This document shows, piece after piece, positions 9,415 through 16,832 of a stretch of 64,000 nt of DNA (positions are counted from its first letter, which is position 1; each line of letters begins with the position of its first letter). The DNA comes from an uncultured Sutterella sp. (GTDB lineage Bacteria > Pseudomonadota > Gammaproteobacteria > Burkholderiales > Burkholderiaceae_F): NCBI GenBank assembly GCA_900544345.1, contig UQUR01000002.1, positions 143,500-207,499 on the forward strand. The letters are read 5' to 3'. A program made the position numbers and the translations under genes. Under the pieces are notes generated by a model. It made no database searches. It saw nothing but the letters and a program-made list of their open reading frames with translations, and was not told the origin of the DNA.

Positions 9415-9482
9415 TATAAGTAACAACTATAAGTAACAAAAAGACCGTTTTTGCGATCCGGGAAATTTCATTGTTACTTATA
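9415..9482 (+). repeat. TATAAGTAACAA repeats upstream of int, candidate integrase arm sites
   Basis: TATAAGTAACAA occurs at 9415-9426 and 9428-9439 in direct orientation, and inverted (TTGTTACTTATA) at 9471-9482, 12 bases before the int start codon. AAGTAACAA recurs near attR at 44224-44232. Repeats at both prophage ends fit arm-type integrase binding sites; autoregulation of int by the inverted copy is also possible. Confidence 0.6.
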
Positions 9483-9494
9483 AAAGGAAATGAT

Positions 9495-10859
9495 ATGCCA
9501 AAGCTGCTCGCCAAGATCACCGACAAAAAGCTGCAGAGCATCACAAAAACAACCTCCTGCGGCGGCGTCCCTGGCCTCATTGTCAAGGTATCAAAACTGC
9601 AAAACGGCTACATTCGAAAGTATTTTTTCCTGCGCTATCAAAGAAACGGAGCAACACGCCATTTTGCCCTGGGAGCCTATCCAGAAATGTCTCTGGCCGA
9701 AGCCTTCAAAAAGGCTGCAGACTGGCGCAAAAAGCTCGATGAAGGCATAGATCCATCTGAAGAGCAAAAAATCAGACGTATGGCCATCCAGCACAAAAGC
9801 CTGACCGTTGAGGAGTTGATTTTCAAGTGGATTGACTTCAATGTGGCACGTGGCCGCTGGGCTGACGCCTCACGCCCCCGGGATGAGTTATGGCTCGGGT
9901 ATCTGCGCAATCATGTACCGGTTGACGTGGCCACAATGCCGGTCATTCAACTAACCGCTGAGCGCCTGGCTGACGTGTTCGCTGAAAAATGGCGCACAAT
10001 GATCGACACACCTGAAAGAATCCTGTCGGATCTCAAACAGGCCATCGACTGGGCTATGCGAGAAAAACTCATCCCTGCAGGCCCCAATCCGGCCCAAGTC
10101 AAAGATGGCCGTCTCGGAGATCTCCTGCCTCTGCAGCGGCCGCAAAGCGGCAATGAACCAGCCTTGCCACCGGATCAAATGCCGGCGTTTTTTGGCGCGC
10201 TGCTCGATCACGTGCGAACCTCTCAGGGCGCACGGTGTCTCGCCTTTGCCATCCTCACGGCAGCCAGAAACTCCACTGCCAGAGAAGCCCGATGGGATGA
10301 AATCGTCTGGGATTCCCCAAAAGGAGCCATGCACGTCATCCCTCGCGAGCGCATGAAAGTGAAAAAGAACAAGATCCCTTTCGACAGAAAAACACCTTTG
10401 TCTCCTGAAGCGCTTTGGCTTTTGAAAACCGCTCCGCGCTTCGAACTTGAGTGTCCTTTTGTCTTTCCAAACATCCGAGAAGGACGATTTGAACCCATGT
10501 CACTTGACGGCCTCTCAAAGCCTATCAAAACGCTGCACATGGAAAAGAAAAAGCTTGACGGCATCGGCTGGGTGGATCTCAATCAACTCAACCCCACCGG
10601 TTTTCCGCGTCGAGTGACGCCTCATGGACTTGCTCGAGCGACTTTCAACACCTGGGCAAAAGATGCAAGCGGCTTTAACCATCCTCAATTTTCTTGGGAT
10701 ATCCGTGAAAGCTGCTTGGATCACAGCCATGAAAACTACTCTTGCGCCTATGATCGCGACCAGGCGATTGGAGAAATGCGACTGGTCTTTGATGCCTGGG
10801 CTAAGTTCTGCATGAGCGAAGTTTCAGCCATTAAAAAGAAAACGCTCGGCATTGAATAA
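9495..10859 (+). CDS. int: Phage tyrosine integrase
   Basis: This 454-residue site-specific recombinase would insert and excise the prophage at tRNA-Pro. The N-terminus is the DUF4102-type arm-binding domain (ITDKKLQSI and LGAYPEMSLAEA). A core-binding domain follows, then the catalytic domain with its arginine in TAARNSTAREARWDEI, HGLAR for the HxxR box, and the nucleophile tyrosine in DHSHENYSCAYDR near the C-terminus. The ATG at 9495 has AAAAGGAAA upstream. It is the only phage gene at the left end on the plus strand and faces the late operon. Confidence 0.93.
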   Translation: MPKLLAKITDKKLQSITKTTSCGGVPGLIVKVSKLQNGYIRKYFFLRYQRNGATRHFALGAYPEMSLAEAFKKAADWRKKLDEGIDPSEEQKIRRMAIQHKSLTVEELIFKWIDFNVARGRWADASRPRDELWLGYLRNHVPVDVATMPVIQLTAERLADVFAEKWRTMIDTPERILSDLKQAIDWAMREKLIPAGPNPAQVKDGRLGDLLPLQRPQSGNEPALPPDQMPAFFGALLDHVRTSQGARCLAFAILTAARNSTAREARWDEIVWDSPKGAMHVIPRERMKVKKNKIPFDRKTPLSPEALWLLKTAPRFELECPFVFPNIREGRFEPMSLDGLSKPIKTLHMEKKKLDGIGWVDLNQLNPTGFPRRVTPHGLARATFNTWAKDASGFNHPQFSWDIRESCLDHSHENYSCAYDRDQAIGEMRLVFDAWAKFCMSEVSAIKKKTLGIE

Positions 10860-10883
10860 AAAAAGCCCGGGGCGCGCCCGGGC
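10857..10883 (-). terminator. Terminator of the phage late operon
   Basis: GCCCGGG and CCCGGGC form a GC-only stem with a run of T on the minus strand. It lies just after Rz/Rz1 and overlaps the int stop codon, separating the converging late operon and int. Confidence 0.8.
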
Positions 10884-10888
10884 AAAAT

Positions 10889-11326
10889 TCACTGCAGCTT
10901 TCTTACTGCGTTCCGGTCCGCGTTAAGCTTTCCAAGTAATACGCAGCATCCTGAACCGCTTTCCGAAAGTCGGACAAGCAACTCTCCACAGCGGTCGTCT
11001 GATCGCTTACCAGACTGGCCGGAATCGGTGTTGGCTGCGGGCACTCTACTGGCACGCTGCGCGTCGCGCAACCGCTGAGCATAACGAGCAAGATCAAGCT
11101 CAAGCCGGCGAGCACGATCAATCTCAGCATCACGCTCGCTAATAGCTTGAGCCAGTACCCGACTTTCGTTTTCCAGTTTTTCATTGTGTGACTCCACTAA
11201 CTTTTCAACGGCTCGAGCATTTTCTCTTTCCATGTCCGCGATTTCCGCCTTATACCCAGACGAAGTAACGAACCACCCCAAGACAAACCCAACCAGAGCA
11301 CAGATCACATACAGATACTTACTCAT
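10889..11326 (-). CDS. Rz-like inner-membrane spanin (i-spanin)
   Basis: This 145-residue protein has an N-terminal signal anchor (about residues 5-22) and then a long charged, helical periplasmic segment, the layout of lambda Rz. Spanins fuse inner and outer membranes at the last step of lysis. It overlaps the endolysin end by 8 bases and contains a lipoprotein gene nested in another frame, as expected for an Rz/Rz1 pair. Sequence similarity to Rz itself is low, so the call rests on architecture and position. Confidence 0.8.
   Translation of the reverse strand: MSKYLYVICALVGFVLGWFVTSSGYKAEIADMERENARAVEKLVESHNEKLENESRVLAQAISERDAEIDRARRLELDLARYAQRLRDAQRASRVPAANTDSGQSGKRSDDRCGELLVRLSESGSGCCVLLGKLNADRNAVRKLQ
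10903..11130 (-). CDS. Rz1-like outer-membrane lipoprotein (o-spanin), nested in Rz
   Basis: This gene lies entirely inside Rz in the +1 frame. From the ATG at 11130 it has 75 residues: a hydrophobic signal sequence, lipobox LSGC and a proline-containing stretch after the cysteine (PVECPQPTPIP), all typical of Rz1. A longer in-frame start at 11184 adds 18 residues with another hydrophobic run; the shorter start gives a cleaner signal peptide. It would partner the i-spanin across the periplasm. Confidence 0.82.
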   Translation of the reverse strand: MLRLIVLAGLSLILLVMLSGCATRSVPVECPQPTPIPASLVSDQTTAVESCLSDFRKAVQDAAYYLESLTRTGTQ

Positions 11327-11774
11327 CTTTTAAAAAGAGCTCCCGTTCTGCTTCACGTCGGCGGCTCAGGCCATCAAGCACCTTGCCGCCAGACTTATTC
11401 CAACGTAAAAACTGGTCTGCAGCTTCCTCAATGCGCCCCATATTGATCAACCGCAAAAGAGTCGAACTGGCCACGGCATGCACACCAACATTGAAAGCCA
11501 AAGAAAGCAGCGCAATGAACTGATTGGCGTTGATTGGGATATTGACGTACCGGGAAAGAGCTTGAGCGCGCTTGGCAAGATCCTCACAAAGCAGCACTTT
11601 TGCTCGTCGTTCGGTAATTTCAAGATCCGAAGTGACATCGGGGCCGGTATGGCCATATCCGATTGTCAAAACGCCAGCCGGGCACCGATATGCCTTCAAT
11701 CTCAATCCCTCAAACTGCGCAACGAAATCTGCAGCAATTGCCGGTTGAAACGTACCAAAACTGTCCGCCTTCAT
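11319..11774 (-). CDS. Phage endolysin, GH24 lysozyme
   Basis: This 151-residue muramidase would degrade peptidoglycan at lysis. The catalytic glutamate is in QFEGLRLKAY and the threonine in TIGYGHT. Between them, where T4 lysozyme has aspartate, this protein has cysteine (YRCPAGV), a natural variant in many phage endolysins. No clear signal peptide or signal-anchor segment is present, so export probably depends on the holin. It overlaps the holin gene by 4 bases. Confidence 0.92.
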   Translation of the reverse strand: MKADSFGTFQPAIAADFVAQFEGLRLKAYRCPAGVLTIGYGHTGPDVTSDLEITERRAKVLLCEDLAKRAQALSRYVNIPINANQFIALLSLAFNVGVHAVASSTLLRLINMGRIEEAADQFLRWNKSGGKVLDGLSRRREAERELFLKDE

Positions 11775-12235
11775 TTTTTACCTCCCTCAAAATCATCCAC
11801 AGCGTTTTCAACCCGTTCATTAAGCGCTTTGATCAGCCGGCGAATGCCCGACGGAATAACGCTGCCAAATCCACAAGCCTCAATGTTTTCCAAGATGCTG
11901 CCGACTTCCCCAGCCGCGTAGGCGCAGATAACAATCGATTGCAAAATCTCAACATGAATGAGCGAACTAAAAACGACATCAAGCCCGTGAGCCAAGGCCA
12001 CAATGCAGAAGTACAGAACCTTTTTGATGACTCCGATACCGCACTGCTTGCTGGTCCAGACCCCCCGGACAATAGAGGCCAATGTCCCTGTAACAAAATC
12101 GATGCATACGAAAATAATCAGCCACATAAAAAGCGGGCCGATATCTCCGAATGCAAAACTTAAAAATCCACCCACGGTGCCACCTAAAATCATGAGAGAT
12201 CTTTCTGCGCCCTGAGGCAAAATCGTTGTCAACAT
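11771..12235 (-). CDS. Phage holin (phage_holin_4-like)
   Basis: This 154-residue membrane protein would form the lesion that releases endolysin. It has about three to four hydrophobic segments in the first 120 residues and a charged C-terminus. The motif around FVCIDFVTGTLASI is typical of the toxin-secretion/phage-lysis holin family, best known from Gram-positive phages. It starts the holin-endolysin-Rz lysis cassette. A terminator lies just upstream, so lysis genes may rely on read-through or a separate promoter. Confidence 0.82.
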   Translation of the reverse strand: MLTTILPQGAERSLMILGGTVGGFLSFAFGDIGPLFMWLIIFVCIDFVTGTLASIVRGVWTSKQCGIGVIKKVLYFCIVALAHGLDVVFSSLIHVEILQSIVICAYAAGEVGSILENIEACGFGSVIPSGIRRLIKALNERVENAVDDFEGGKK

Positions 12236-12258
12236 TGTTTTCTCCTGATCGGAGGCAA

Positions 12259-12283
12259 TAAAAAACCCGCACGCCGGCGGGTT
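12259..12283 (-). terminator. Terminator downstream of the DGR small genes
   Basis: On the minus strand AACCCGC and GCGGGTT pair around a 6-base loop and are followed by TTTTTTATT. It ends the unit fibre-TR-reverse transcriptase-two small genes and separates it from the lysis cassette. Confidence 0.8.
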
Positions 12284-12304
12284 CCTTATTGCTCTCCGAA
12301 AACT

Positions 12305-12616
12305 TTATTGAAGCAATGTTTGCACCTCTGAAACGCTATATCCCAAGCGCTTGAGCTTGCTGTTTTCAACCTCTCGATATTCAAACTGATAGCGCACCAC
12401 TTTTTCGGCATCGCCGGACGTGTCGCGCTGCTCTTCAACCTTATGCGTGTCATCGGTCACGCCGGGTTCATCCGCGCCCAATTCCTTGACGAAAAACCAT
12501 CCGTAATTCGAATCCAAAAGAGCCTGAAACTCAGGAGCCCAGAGCTCTTTTGCGAAATTCAAACGGACGTATTCATAATCCTCGCGGGTGTTTAAAGTTT
12601 TCGGAAAACCTTGCAT
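12305..12616 (-). CDS. Small protein of unknown function, last gene of the DGR unit
   Basis: I do not recognise this 103-residue acidic protein. It has no membrane segment and no cysteines, several aromatic residues in the first half (WAPEF, NYGWFF), and a charged centre. The ATG at 12616 is chosen because AGGTGA lies just upstream; a GTG at 12625 is an alternative. It starts 10 bases after the preceding small gene and is followed by a terminator, so it is probably co-transcribed with the reverse transcriptase. A DGR accessory role is inference from position only; a tail or morphogenesis role is equally open. Confidence 0.65.
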   Translation of the reverse strand: MQGFPKTLNTREDYEYVRLNFAKELWAPEFQALLDSNYGWFFVKELGADEPGVTDDTHKVEEQRDTSGDAEKVVRYQFEYREVENSKLKRLGYSVSEVQTLLQ

Positions 12617-12625
12617 TTTGATCAC

Positions 12626-12910
12626 CTAAGTAAATGTGTGATAACTGCCGACCTTTTTAATAACCGTTTCAAACGGAATATGCTCGGCATATTTTTCGGT
12701 TTGCCGCAACAGCACTTCGCTGGTGCTGAAAAGCACGTGCTTTTCGCCATCCAATTCAAACTGCAGTTGCAGGCAGCGTTTGCCCTTGACTGCCTTAGAG
12801 TCGATGACGCGAAAACCGGTCACGACTATGGTTTTATTGAAAACCTCGGCAACAGGCATTTTTTCTCCAACGAGCCCTTGCTCATCCGCAAAGTCACTGA
12901 ACTTTTTCAT
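12626..12910 (-). CDS. Small protein of unknown function overlapping the reverse transcriptase end
   Basis: This 94-residue protein starts 17 bases inside the 3' end of the reverse transcriptase gene, with an excellent AAGGAGA ribosome binding site, so translation is probably coupled. It alternates short hydrophobic beta-like strands (TIVVTGFRVI, CLQLQFEL, HVLFS) with basic residues, which would suit a small beta-barrel or OB-like nucleic-acid-binding fold. It does not look like the four-helix Avd protein of known DGRs. I infer a possible RNA/cDNA-binding accessory to the reverse transcriptase, without homology evidence. Confidence 0.7.
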   Translation of the reverse strand: MKKFSDFADEQGLVGEKMPVAEVFNKTIVVTGFRVIDSKAVKGKRCLQLQFELDGEKHVLFSTSEVLLRQTEKYAEHIPFETVIKKVGSYHTFT

Positions 12911-13919
12911 GATTTGCTATCTCCTTTTTGATCTCTGCCAGTTTTAATGACAAACTGAAATGCCTCGTGTTGGCATGTTTAAGCCACCCTTCGGTGCTAG
13001 CCACTTTCGCGGTCGCTCTCTCAACCGTCAGCCTGCCTGACTCCAATTCATGCAATACAACCGACATCCGTTTTTTGACTCGCTTGGCCGTCGATTTCCT
13101 CACCAGAATGTAACCTTGCGGAAAATGACGATACCCAAGAAAATCAATTCCCTGCGTTACCGGGAAAACTTCACACTTGCTCAAACGCAAGAGCAACTTG
13201 CTGCCAAGGAAATCTTTGATTTCACCGGCAAGCGCATGAAGCTCGCTTTTGTCGTTTGAAAAAATGACGAAATCATCGCAATAGCGCAAATAGGGCTTGA
13301 TTCGCTTTTCTTGCTTAATAAAGGTGTCAAGCTCATTGAGGTAGATATTGCCAAACCATTGGCTCAAGTAATTTCCAATCGGTACATTTTTGCCATTTGG
13401 CACACTGCCGATAATCTCATCCAAAAGATTCAAAAGGAACGGATCCTTGAGTTTCTTACGAATGATTTTTCTGAGGACCTCATGATCGAGCGAGGGATAA
13501 AACTTGCTCACATCACATTTCAAGCAATACTTAAATTGCCTTGTCCATTGCATGCACCGCCGAGATCCGGCGTGCTGACCTTTGCCAATTCGACAAGCGT
13601 AGGAATCGGAGATCAAAAGCCCATCCCAAATGGGCTCCAACACTTGCATGATGGCATGGTGCACTATTCGATCCGGATAAAACGGCAAAATGAAGATTGT
13701 GCGCTGCTTGGGTTCGTATATGACCTTTGTTTTGTACTTTGCTGTATGGTATTGGCCGCTTATGAGCATGTTGTGCAATTCCTGCACACACTCATCCTCC
13801 CTGGCAAGCACTTTTTTAACTTTGCGCTGCCAGCGCTTCCCCCTTGAGGCATTCTTGATCGCAAGCCGCAGATTTTCAGGATCCACGAGCTTGTCCCAAA
13901 GATGTCCATGTCTTTTCAT
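12894..13919 (-). CDS. DGR-type reverse transcriptase
   Basis: This 341-residue RNA-directed DNA polymerase would copy TR RNA into adenine-mutated cDNA that replaces VR. The catalytic aspartates are in KCDVSKFYPSLDH (about residue 136) and YCDD (residues 213-216). IGNYLSQ at about 181-187 is the IGxxxSQ box that marks DGR reverse transcriptases rather than group II introns or retrons. The ATG at 13919 starts MKRHGHLWDKLVD, a typical DGR N-terminus; the frame stays open upstream to 14063 inside TR, but that extension is unlike the family. It lies 127 bases after TR in the standard order. Confidence 0.93.
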   Translation of the reverse strand: MKRHGHLWDKLVDPENLRLAIKNASRGKRWQRKVKKVLAREDECVQELHNMLISGQYHTAKYKTKVIYEPKQRTIFILPFYPDRIVHHAIMQVLEPIWDGLLISDSYACRIGKGQHAGSRRCMQWTRQFKYCLKCDVSKFYPSLDHEVLRKIIRKKLKDPFLLNLLDEIIGSVPNGKNVPIGNYLSQWFGNIYLNELDTFIKQEKRIKPYLRYCDDFVIFSNDKSELHALAGEIKDFLGSKLLLRLSKCEVFPVTQGIDFLGYRHFPQGYILVRKSTAKRVKKRMSVVLHELESGRLTVERATAKVASTEGWLKHANTRHFSLSLKLAEIKKEIANHEKVQ

Positions 13920-14046
13920 TGAAATGTATGAGGCACGACGTTCGCTTATTGCTACTAGCCGCACCTCATTCCCTTTGTGTGTTTTCCCTTTCGAGAAGGC
14001 CAAAAGATCCAGCCGCGGGATTAGGCAAAGCCTGTACTCTGCGTAT

Positions 14047-14181
14047 CGGACGAAAGCCGGCACCTGTTATTCGCCCAGCTGTTAGACGAAAAGTTGTTCA
14101 GATTCGCCGTGCGAGAACCGCAATTCGACCTGTTGCCCCAGTTCGCCCCAACATGGCTGCGACGCAGCAAACTGATGCAAG
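14047..14181 (-). repeat. DGR template repeat (TR)
   Basis: This 135-base segment aligns without gaps to VR at 14368-14502, with 113 identities. On the coding strand it has 26 adenines, and 22 are changed in VR; no other base differs. Nine AAC/AAT codons are spread through it, and AAY is the codon DGR templates use because its mutation cannot yield a stop codon. It should be transcribed as the non-coding template RNA for the reverse transcriptase encoded just downstream. Confidence 0.96.
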
Positions 14182-14278
14182 CCTTCACTGGAGATCTTTC
14201 AGCCGTAAGGCATTTTAGATGGGGGGGGGGCGCTGATGGCAATACCCTTTTGTTAAAGCCCTCCTTAAAAAATTGCGC

Positions 14279-14325
14279 GGCCGGCTTCGCCGGCATTACT
14301 TTCCGACTTGCGGTTTGCAGACCGC
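14279..14325 (-). repeat. Two short hairpins 3' of VR
   Basis: Read on the coding strand after VR, GCGGT and ACCGC (14325-14310) pair around 6 bases. GCCGGC-GAA-GCCGGC (14293-14279) forms a 6-bp stem, with TTTTTT a few bases on. DGR targets often carry a hairpin or cruciform just downstream of VR that boosts homing. The second hairpin could instead be a weak terminator. Confidence 0.45.
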
Positions 14326-14344
14326 GACCTCCTCGGCCCTCCGG

Positions 14345-16108
14345 TTAGAGGTTTACGACCCGTGGCTCGGACGAAAGCCGGCACCCGTAAGACGCCCAGC
14401 AGCGAGACGAAAAGCGGCCCAGAATCGCCGCGCGAGAACCGCAATCCGACCCGCCGCCCCAGTGCGCCCCAACAAGGCCGCGACGCAGCAAACCGAGGCA
14501 AGAGCCGTGCCCAGTGGAATCGAAAGCGGGATTAAATACGCTCTCCTTTTTCCACAAATAGCCATCGAGGTAGTAACGCATCTCGCCCTCGGTATACGTT
14601 TCGGAATTGGACTCTGTTCGCCAAGTCGCGCTATGCCCATCCCAGGAATCAAACACATCTGAAGTCCATTGCCACAGAGCACCGCAACAATCCTCAATGC
14701 CGTAGTTCGAAATCATTCTGCGGCCGGCCGTATCCACGTGCCCGCCAGTCGTATTTGGATCCACACCTCCGGAAATGCTTGTTTCCTCGTTTGAGCCCTT
14801 TGCAAACACAATGAACTCATCGCGACGAACCAGGCGCTTGCCGACCAATCCTGCATACTCAGCGAACTTCTCACCATGGAAAGCGGGACTCGAAGAGCCG
14901 TCAGCAGTCAATGCTCCGTAGGCGCTCACAAGCTTGCTGCCGTTGTAAGACCCGAGATAAATATCGACCCAAATGCCCAATCCCTCAATCCAAACCATGC
15001 CCTCCGGCTCGCTCACCGGCCGGTGCAGCAGATCCCAAACGGACAAAGGCAAGATGTCGCCGGCTGCATAGCCGCTCAACGTATGCCCCGAAATCGTTCC
15101 CACAGACGCGCACAAGCAGTGGAAACCGCCGATTTTGCGCGAATTTTGCGCGTCGTACCCTGTCGGCACCGTGCTGTTGAGTGAAAGCACAAACACCGGA
15201 GCAGATCCGGATGTCGGTTTGCATGCGTAGATATAAACATCTTTGCCCGCTCGAGCTGCCGCCTCTCCCACAGTGCTTAGCTGCAGCGTGGTATCCGTTG
15301 TGCTGATGTAGCCCGCGTTGCCAATGTTGACCTGCGTATTGGCGGGAATCGTTACGGACGTTTTGGCCACCGTCGGCAAATTCGGCCGCTTGTACCAACG
15401 AGGCGACGAAGCAATGATGAGCTGAGTCGTGCCAGCCTCCGTCAAGCCCATGTTTTCTCGAGCCTGCTTCTGCTCTTGCGGCGTCAGTGTTTGCTCGGCC
15501 GTGCTCACCGGCTTTTCAGAAAGCTTGCTAAGGTCGATCGAGCCGTCCTGGAAAGCGCTACCGTTGAGGCTCCCGGGTTTTTCAAGTTTGGCTTTAAGCC
15601 CGGCTGGCGAGACAGCAACACCAGACAAAAGACCAGCCTCTACCTCTGCTGCCGTGGCCATCCGGACAATGCCGGCTGTTGTCGTTGTGGCCGGAGGATT
15701 GAAAAAGTTTGTGTTACCCAACTCGATGTCTGTTTCTCCGGCCTGCTCGAGCACCAGATCAAAAGACATCAAAAGTTGAGAGCCGGCGGCCTTCTGAGCC
15801 AACGGCGTATCTTGACTGATCACAGCAAAAAGCACACCATCGTCAGTAAAGATACCGGCCTCATAAACCGTATAGGCCTCTGCAGAAAAGTCAGAAACAG
15901 TCACATGAATGATATTGTCTCCAACCGCACCGCCTTGAATCGTGTCCAGGGTTTTGAACGACGCCTGCAGCGCAGTTTCCTGCCCTGTCGGCGTATATTT
16001 CCCAGTGCCGAACTGTACCGTTTCAAAAATCACGGGTGTTGTCCCGTTCTTTTGGGCATTCACCAACGCGGCGAGGCCAGCATCAGTGATGGTTAAAACG
16101 TAAGCCAT
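14345..16108 (-). CDS. Tail fibre with DGR-variable lectin-like tip (DGR target protein)
   Basis: This 587-residue protein is the predicted receptor-binding fibre. About the first 150 residues resemble the P2-type tail-fibre N-terminal domain that attaches to the baseplate (MAYVLTITDAGLAALVNA). A linker rich in threonine and alanine follows. The last 220 or so residues resemble the C-type-lectin/formylglycine-enzyme-like fold used by DGR targets (GALWQWTSDVFDSW, then GLLRRGLVGAHWGGGSDCGSR). The VR occupies the last codons except the final seven or so. It follows the tail protein I gene at the end of the tail operon, the usual fibre position. Confidence 0.92.
   Translation of the reverse strand: MAYVLTITDAGLAALVNAQKNGTTPVIFETVQFGTGKYTPTGQETALQASFKTLDTIQGGAVGDNIIHVTVSDFSAEAYTVYEAGIFTDDGVLFAVISQDTPLAQKAAGSQLLMSFDLVLEQAGETDIELGNTNFFNPPATTTTAGIVRMATAAEVEAGLLSGVAVSPAGLKAKLEKPGSLNGSAFQDGSIDLSKLSEKPVSTAEQTLTPQEQKQARENMGLTEAGTTQLIIASSPRWYKRPNLPTVAKTSVTIPANTQVNIGNAGYISTTDTTLQLSTVGEAAARAGKDVYIYACKPTSGSAPVFVLSLNSTVPTGYDAQNSRKIGGFHCLCASVGTISGHTLSGYAAGDILPLSVWDLLHRPVSEPEGMVWIEGLGIWVDIYLGSYNGSKLVSAYGALTADGSSSPAFHGEKFAEYAGLVGKRLVRRDEFIVFAKGSNEETSISGGVDPNTTGGHVDTAGRRMISNYGIEDCCGALWQWTSDVFDSWDGHSATWRTESNSETYTEGEMRYYLDGYLWKKESVFNPAFDSTGHGSCLGLLRRGLVGAHWGGGSDCGSRAAILGRFSSRCWASYGCRLSSEPRVVNL
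14368..14502 (-). repeat. DGR variable repeat (VR)
   Basis: This 135-base 3' end of the fibre gene differs from TR at 22 positions, all TR adenines. The changes alter 17 codons: all nine template AAY codons plus codons for I, S, S, H, R, T, S and R. The last 18 bases (coding-strand 3' end, from 14385 down to 14368) are identical in TR and VR, fitting the site where cDNA integration initiates. Confidence 0.96.
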
Positions 16109-16121
16109 GAAAAGCTCCTTA

Positions 16122-16832
16122 TTACGCGACTGTCACCACGCGCAAAACGTTTGCCAGTCGCATGTGACAAAAAACGGCCTTGCGGCCGACCTGAAAAGCA
16201 CTTACAGAAACGGGCCGGATAATCGGCCCGATCTGAATGCCCAAACGCCATGGCTTTCGTTGCCCTGACGCCCTTGCAAAACTTGCTGTGCTTACCGCAC
16301 CTCCGACTTGAATCCCTCCTTTGACGTTTTGGCTGAGCGTGAAGGTGTAGTGAGATCTCACCGGCTTTGAGGCATCAAGCAGCAGGAAAAAATCCTCTTG
16401 CATTTGCTCGGTGAGCGTCCCCTCAATGTCGCCTAATGTCGCTGTGATTTTGAATGTATGCGCAGCCGCTTTTGGGTTTTCCTGCCACCACTCAACAATG
16501 GAGACGGCAGATCCCAAAGAGGCCAGCACATTCTTAACGGCCGACAACGTGCCCATTCTTGCCTTTTGAGCAATAATGGATTTCGCAACCGAGCGTTTTA
16601 GATCCAACGGCCACGATTCGCGCCACGTCGTGAGATTGCGGCCAACCGCAAAGTGATCGAGCTGCTCGCTCGTCAATTCATCAATGTGCGCATAGATCGC
16701 AACCACATCCACGACGCCAGCAACTGCTCTTAATTGAGGATCCACCGCTGCAGCCGCTGTAGCCATTTGCTGGTCATGCGTCAGACTTTCAGGCAGCAAA
16801 TCCTCAAGCAGTACATCCTTGATCGTTTTCAT
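16122..16832 (-). CDS. Phage tail protein I (P2 gpI-like baseplate protein)
   Basis: This 236-residue protein matches the P2 tail protein I family. The N-terminal MKTIKDVLLEDLLPESL and the central RNLTTWRESWPLDLKRS region are typical. It is a baseplate component linking the J wedge to the fibre. Its ATG overlaps the stop codon of gene J (TAATG), giving the conserved W-J-I-fibre order. The C-terminal region after residue 180 is less conserved. Confidence 0.85.
   Translation of the reverse strand: MKTIKDVLLEDLLPESLTHDQQMATAAAAVDPQLRAVAGVVDVVAIYAHIDELTSEQLDHFAVGRNLTTWRESWPLDLKRSVAKSIIAQKARMGTLSAVKNVLASLGSAVSIVEWWQENPKAAAHTFKITATLGDIEGTLTEQMQEDFFLLLDASKPVRSHYTFTLSQNVKGGIQVGGAVSTASFARASGQRKPWRLGIQIGPIIRPVSVSAFQVGRKAVFCHMRLANVLRVVTVA

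Noticed and set aside
13920..14063. Longer reverse transcriptase starting inside TR
   Set aside because: The 48 extra residues come from TR and spacer sequence, lack similarity to DGR reverse transcriptases and have no ribosome binding site; the ATG at 13919 gives the typical N-terminus.
14021..14296. 91-residue frame containing TR as a second lectin-like protein
   Set aside because: It contains the template repeat with runs of asparagine codons, a ten-base homopolymer and no convincing start; best explained as the non-coding TR and its spacer.
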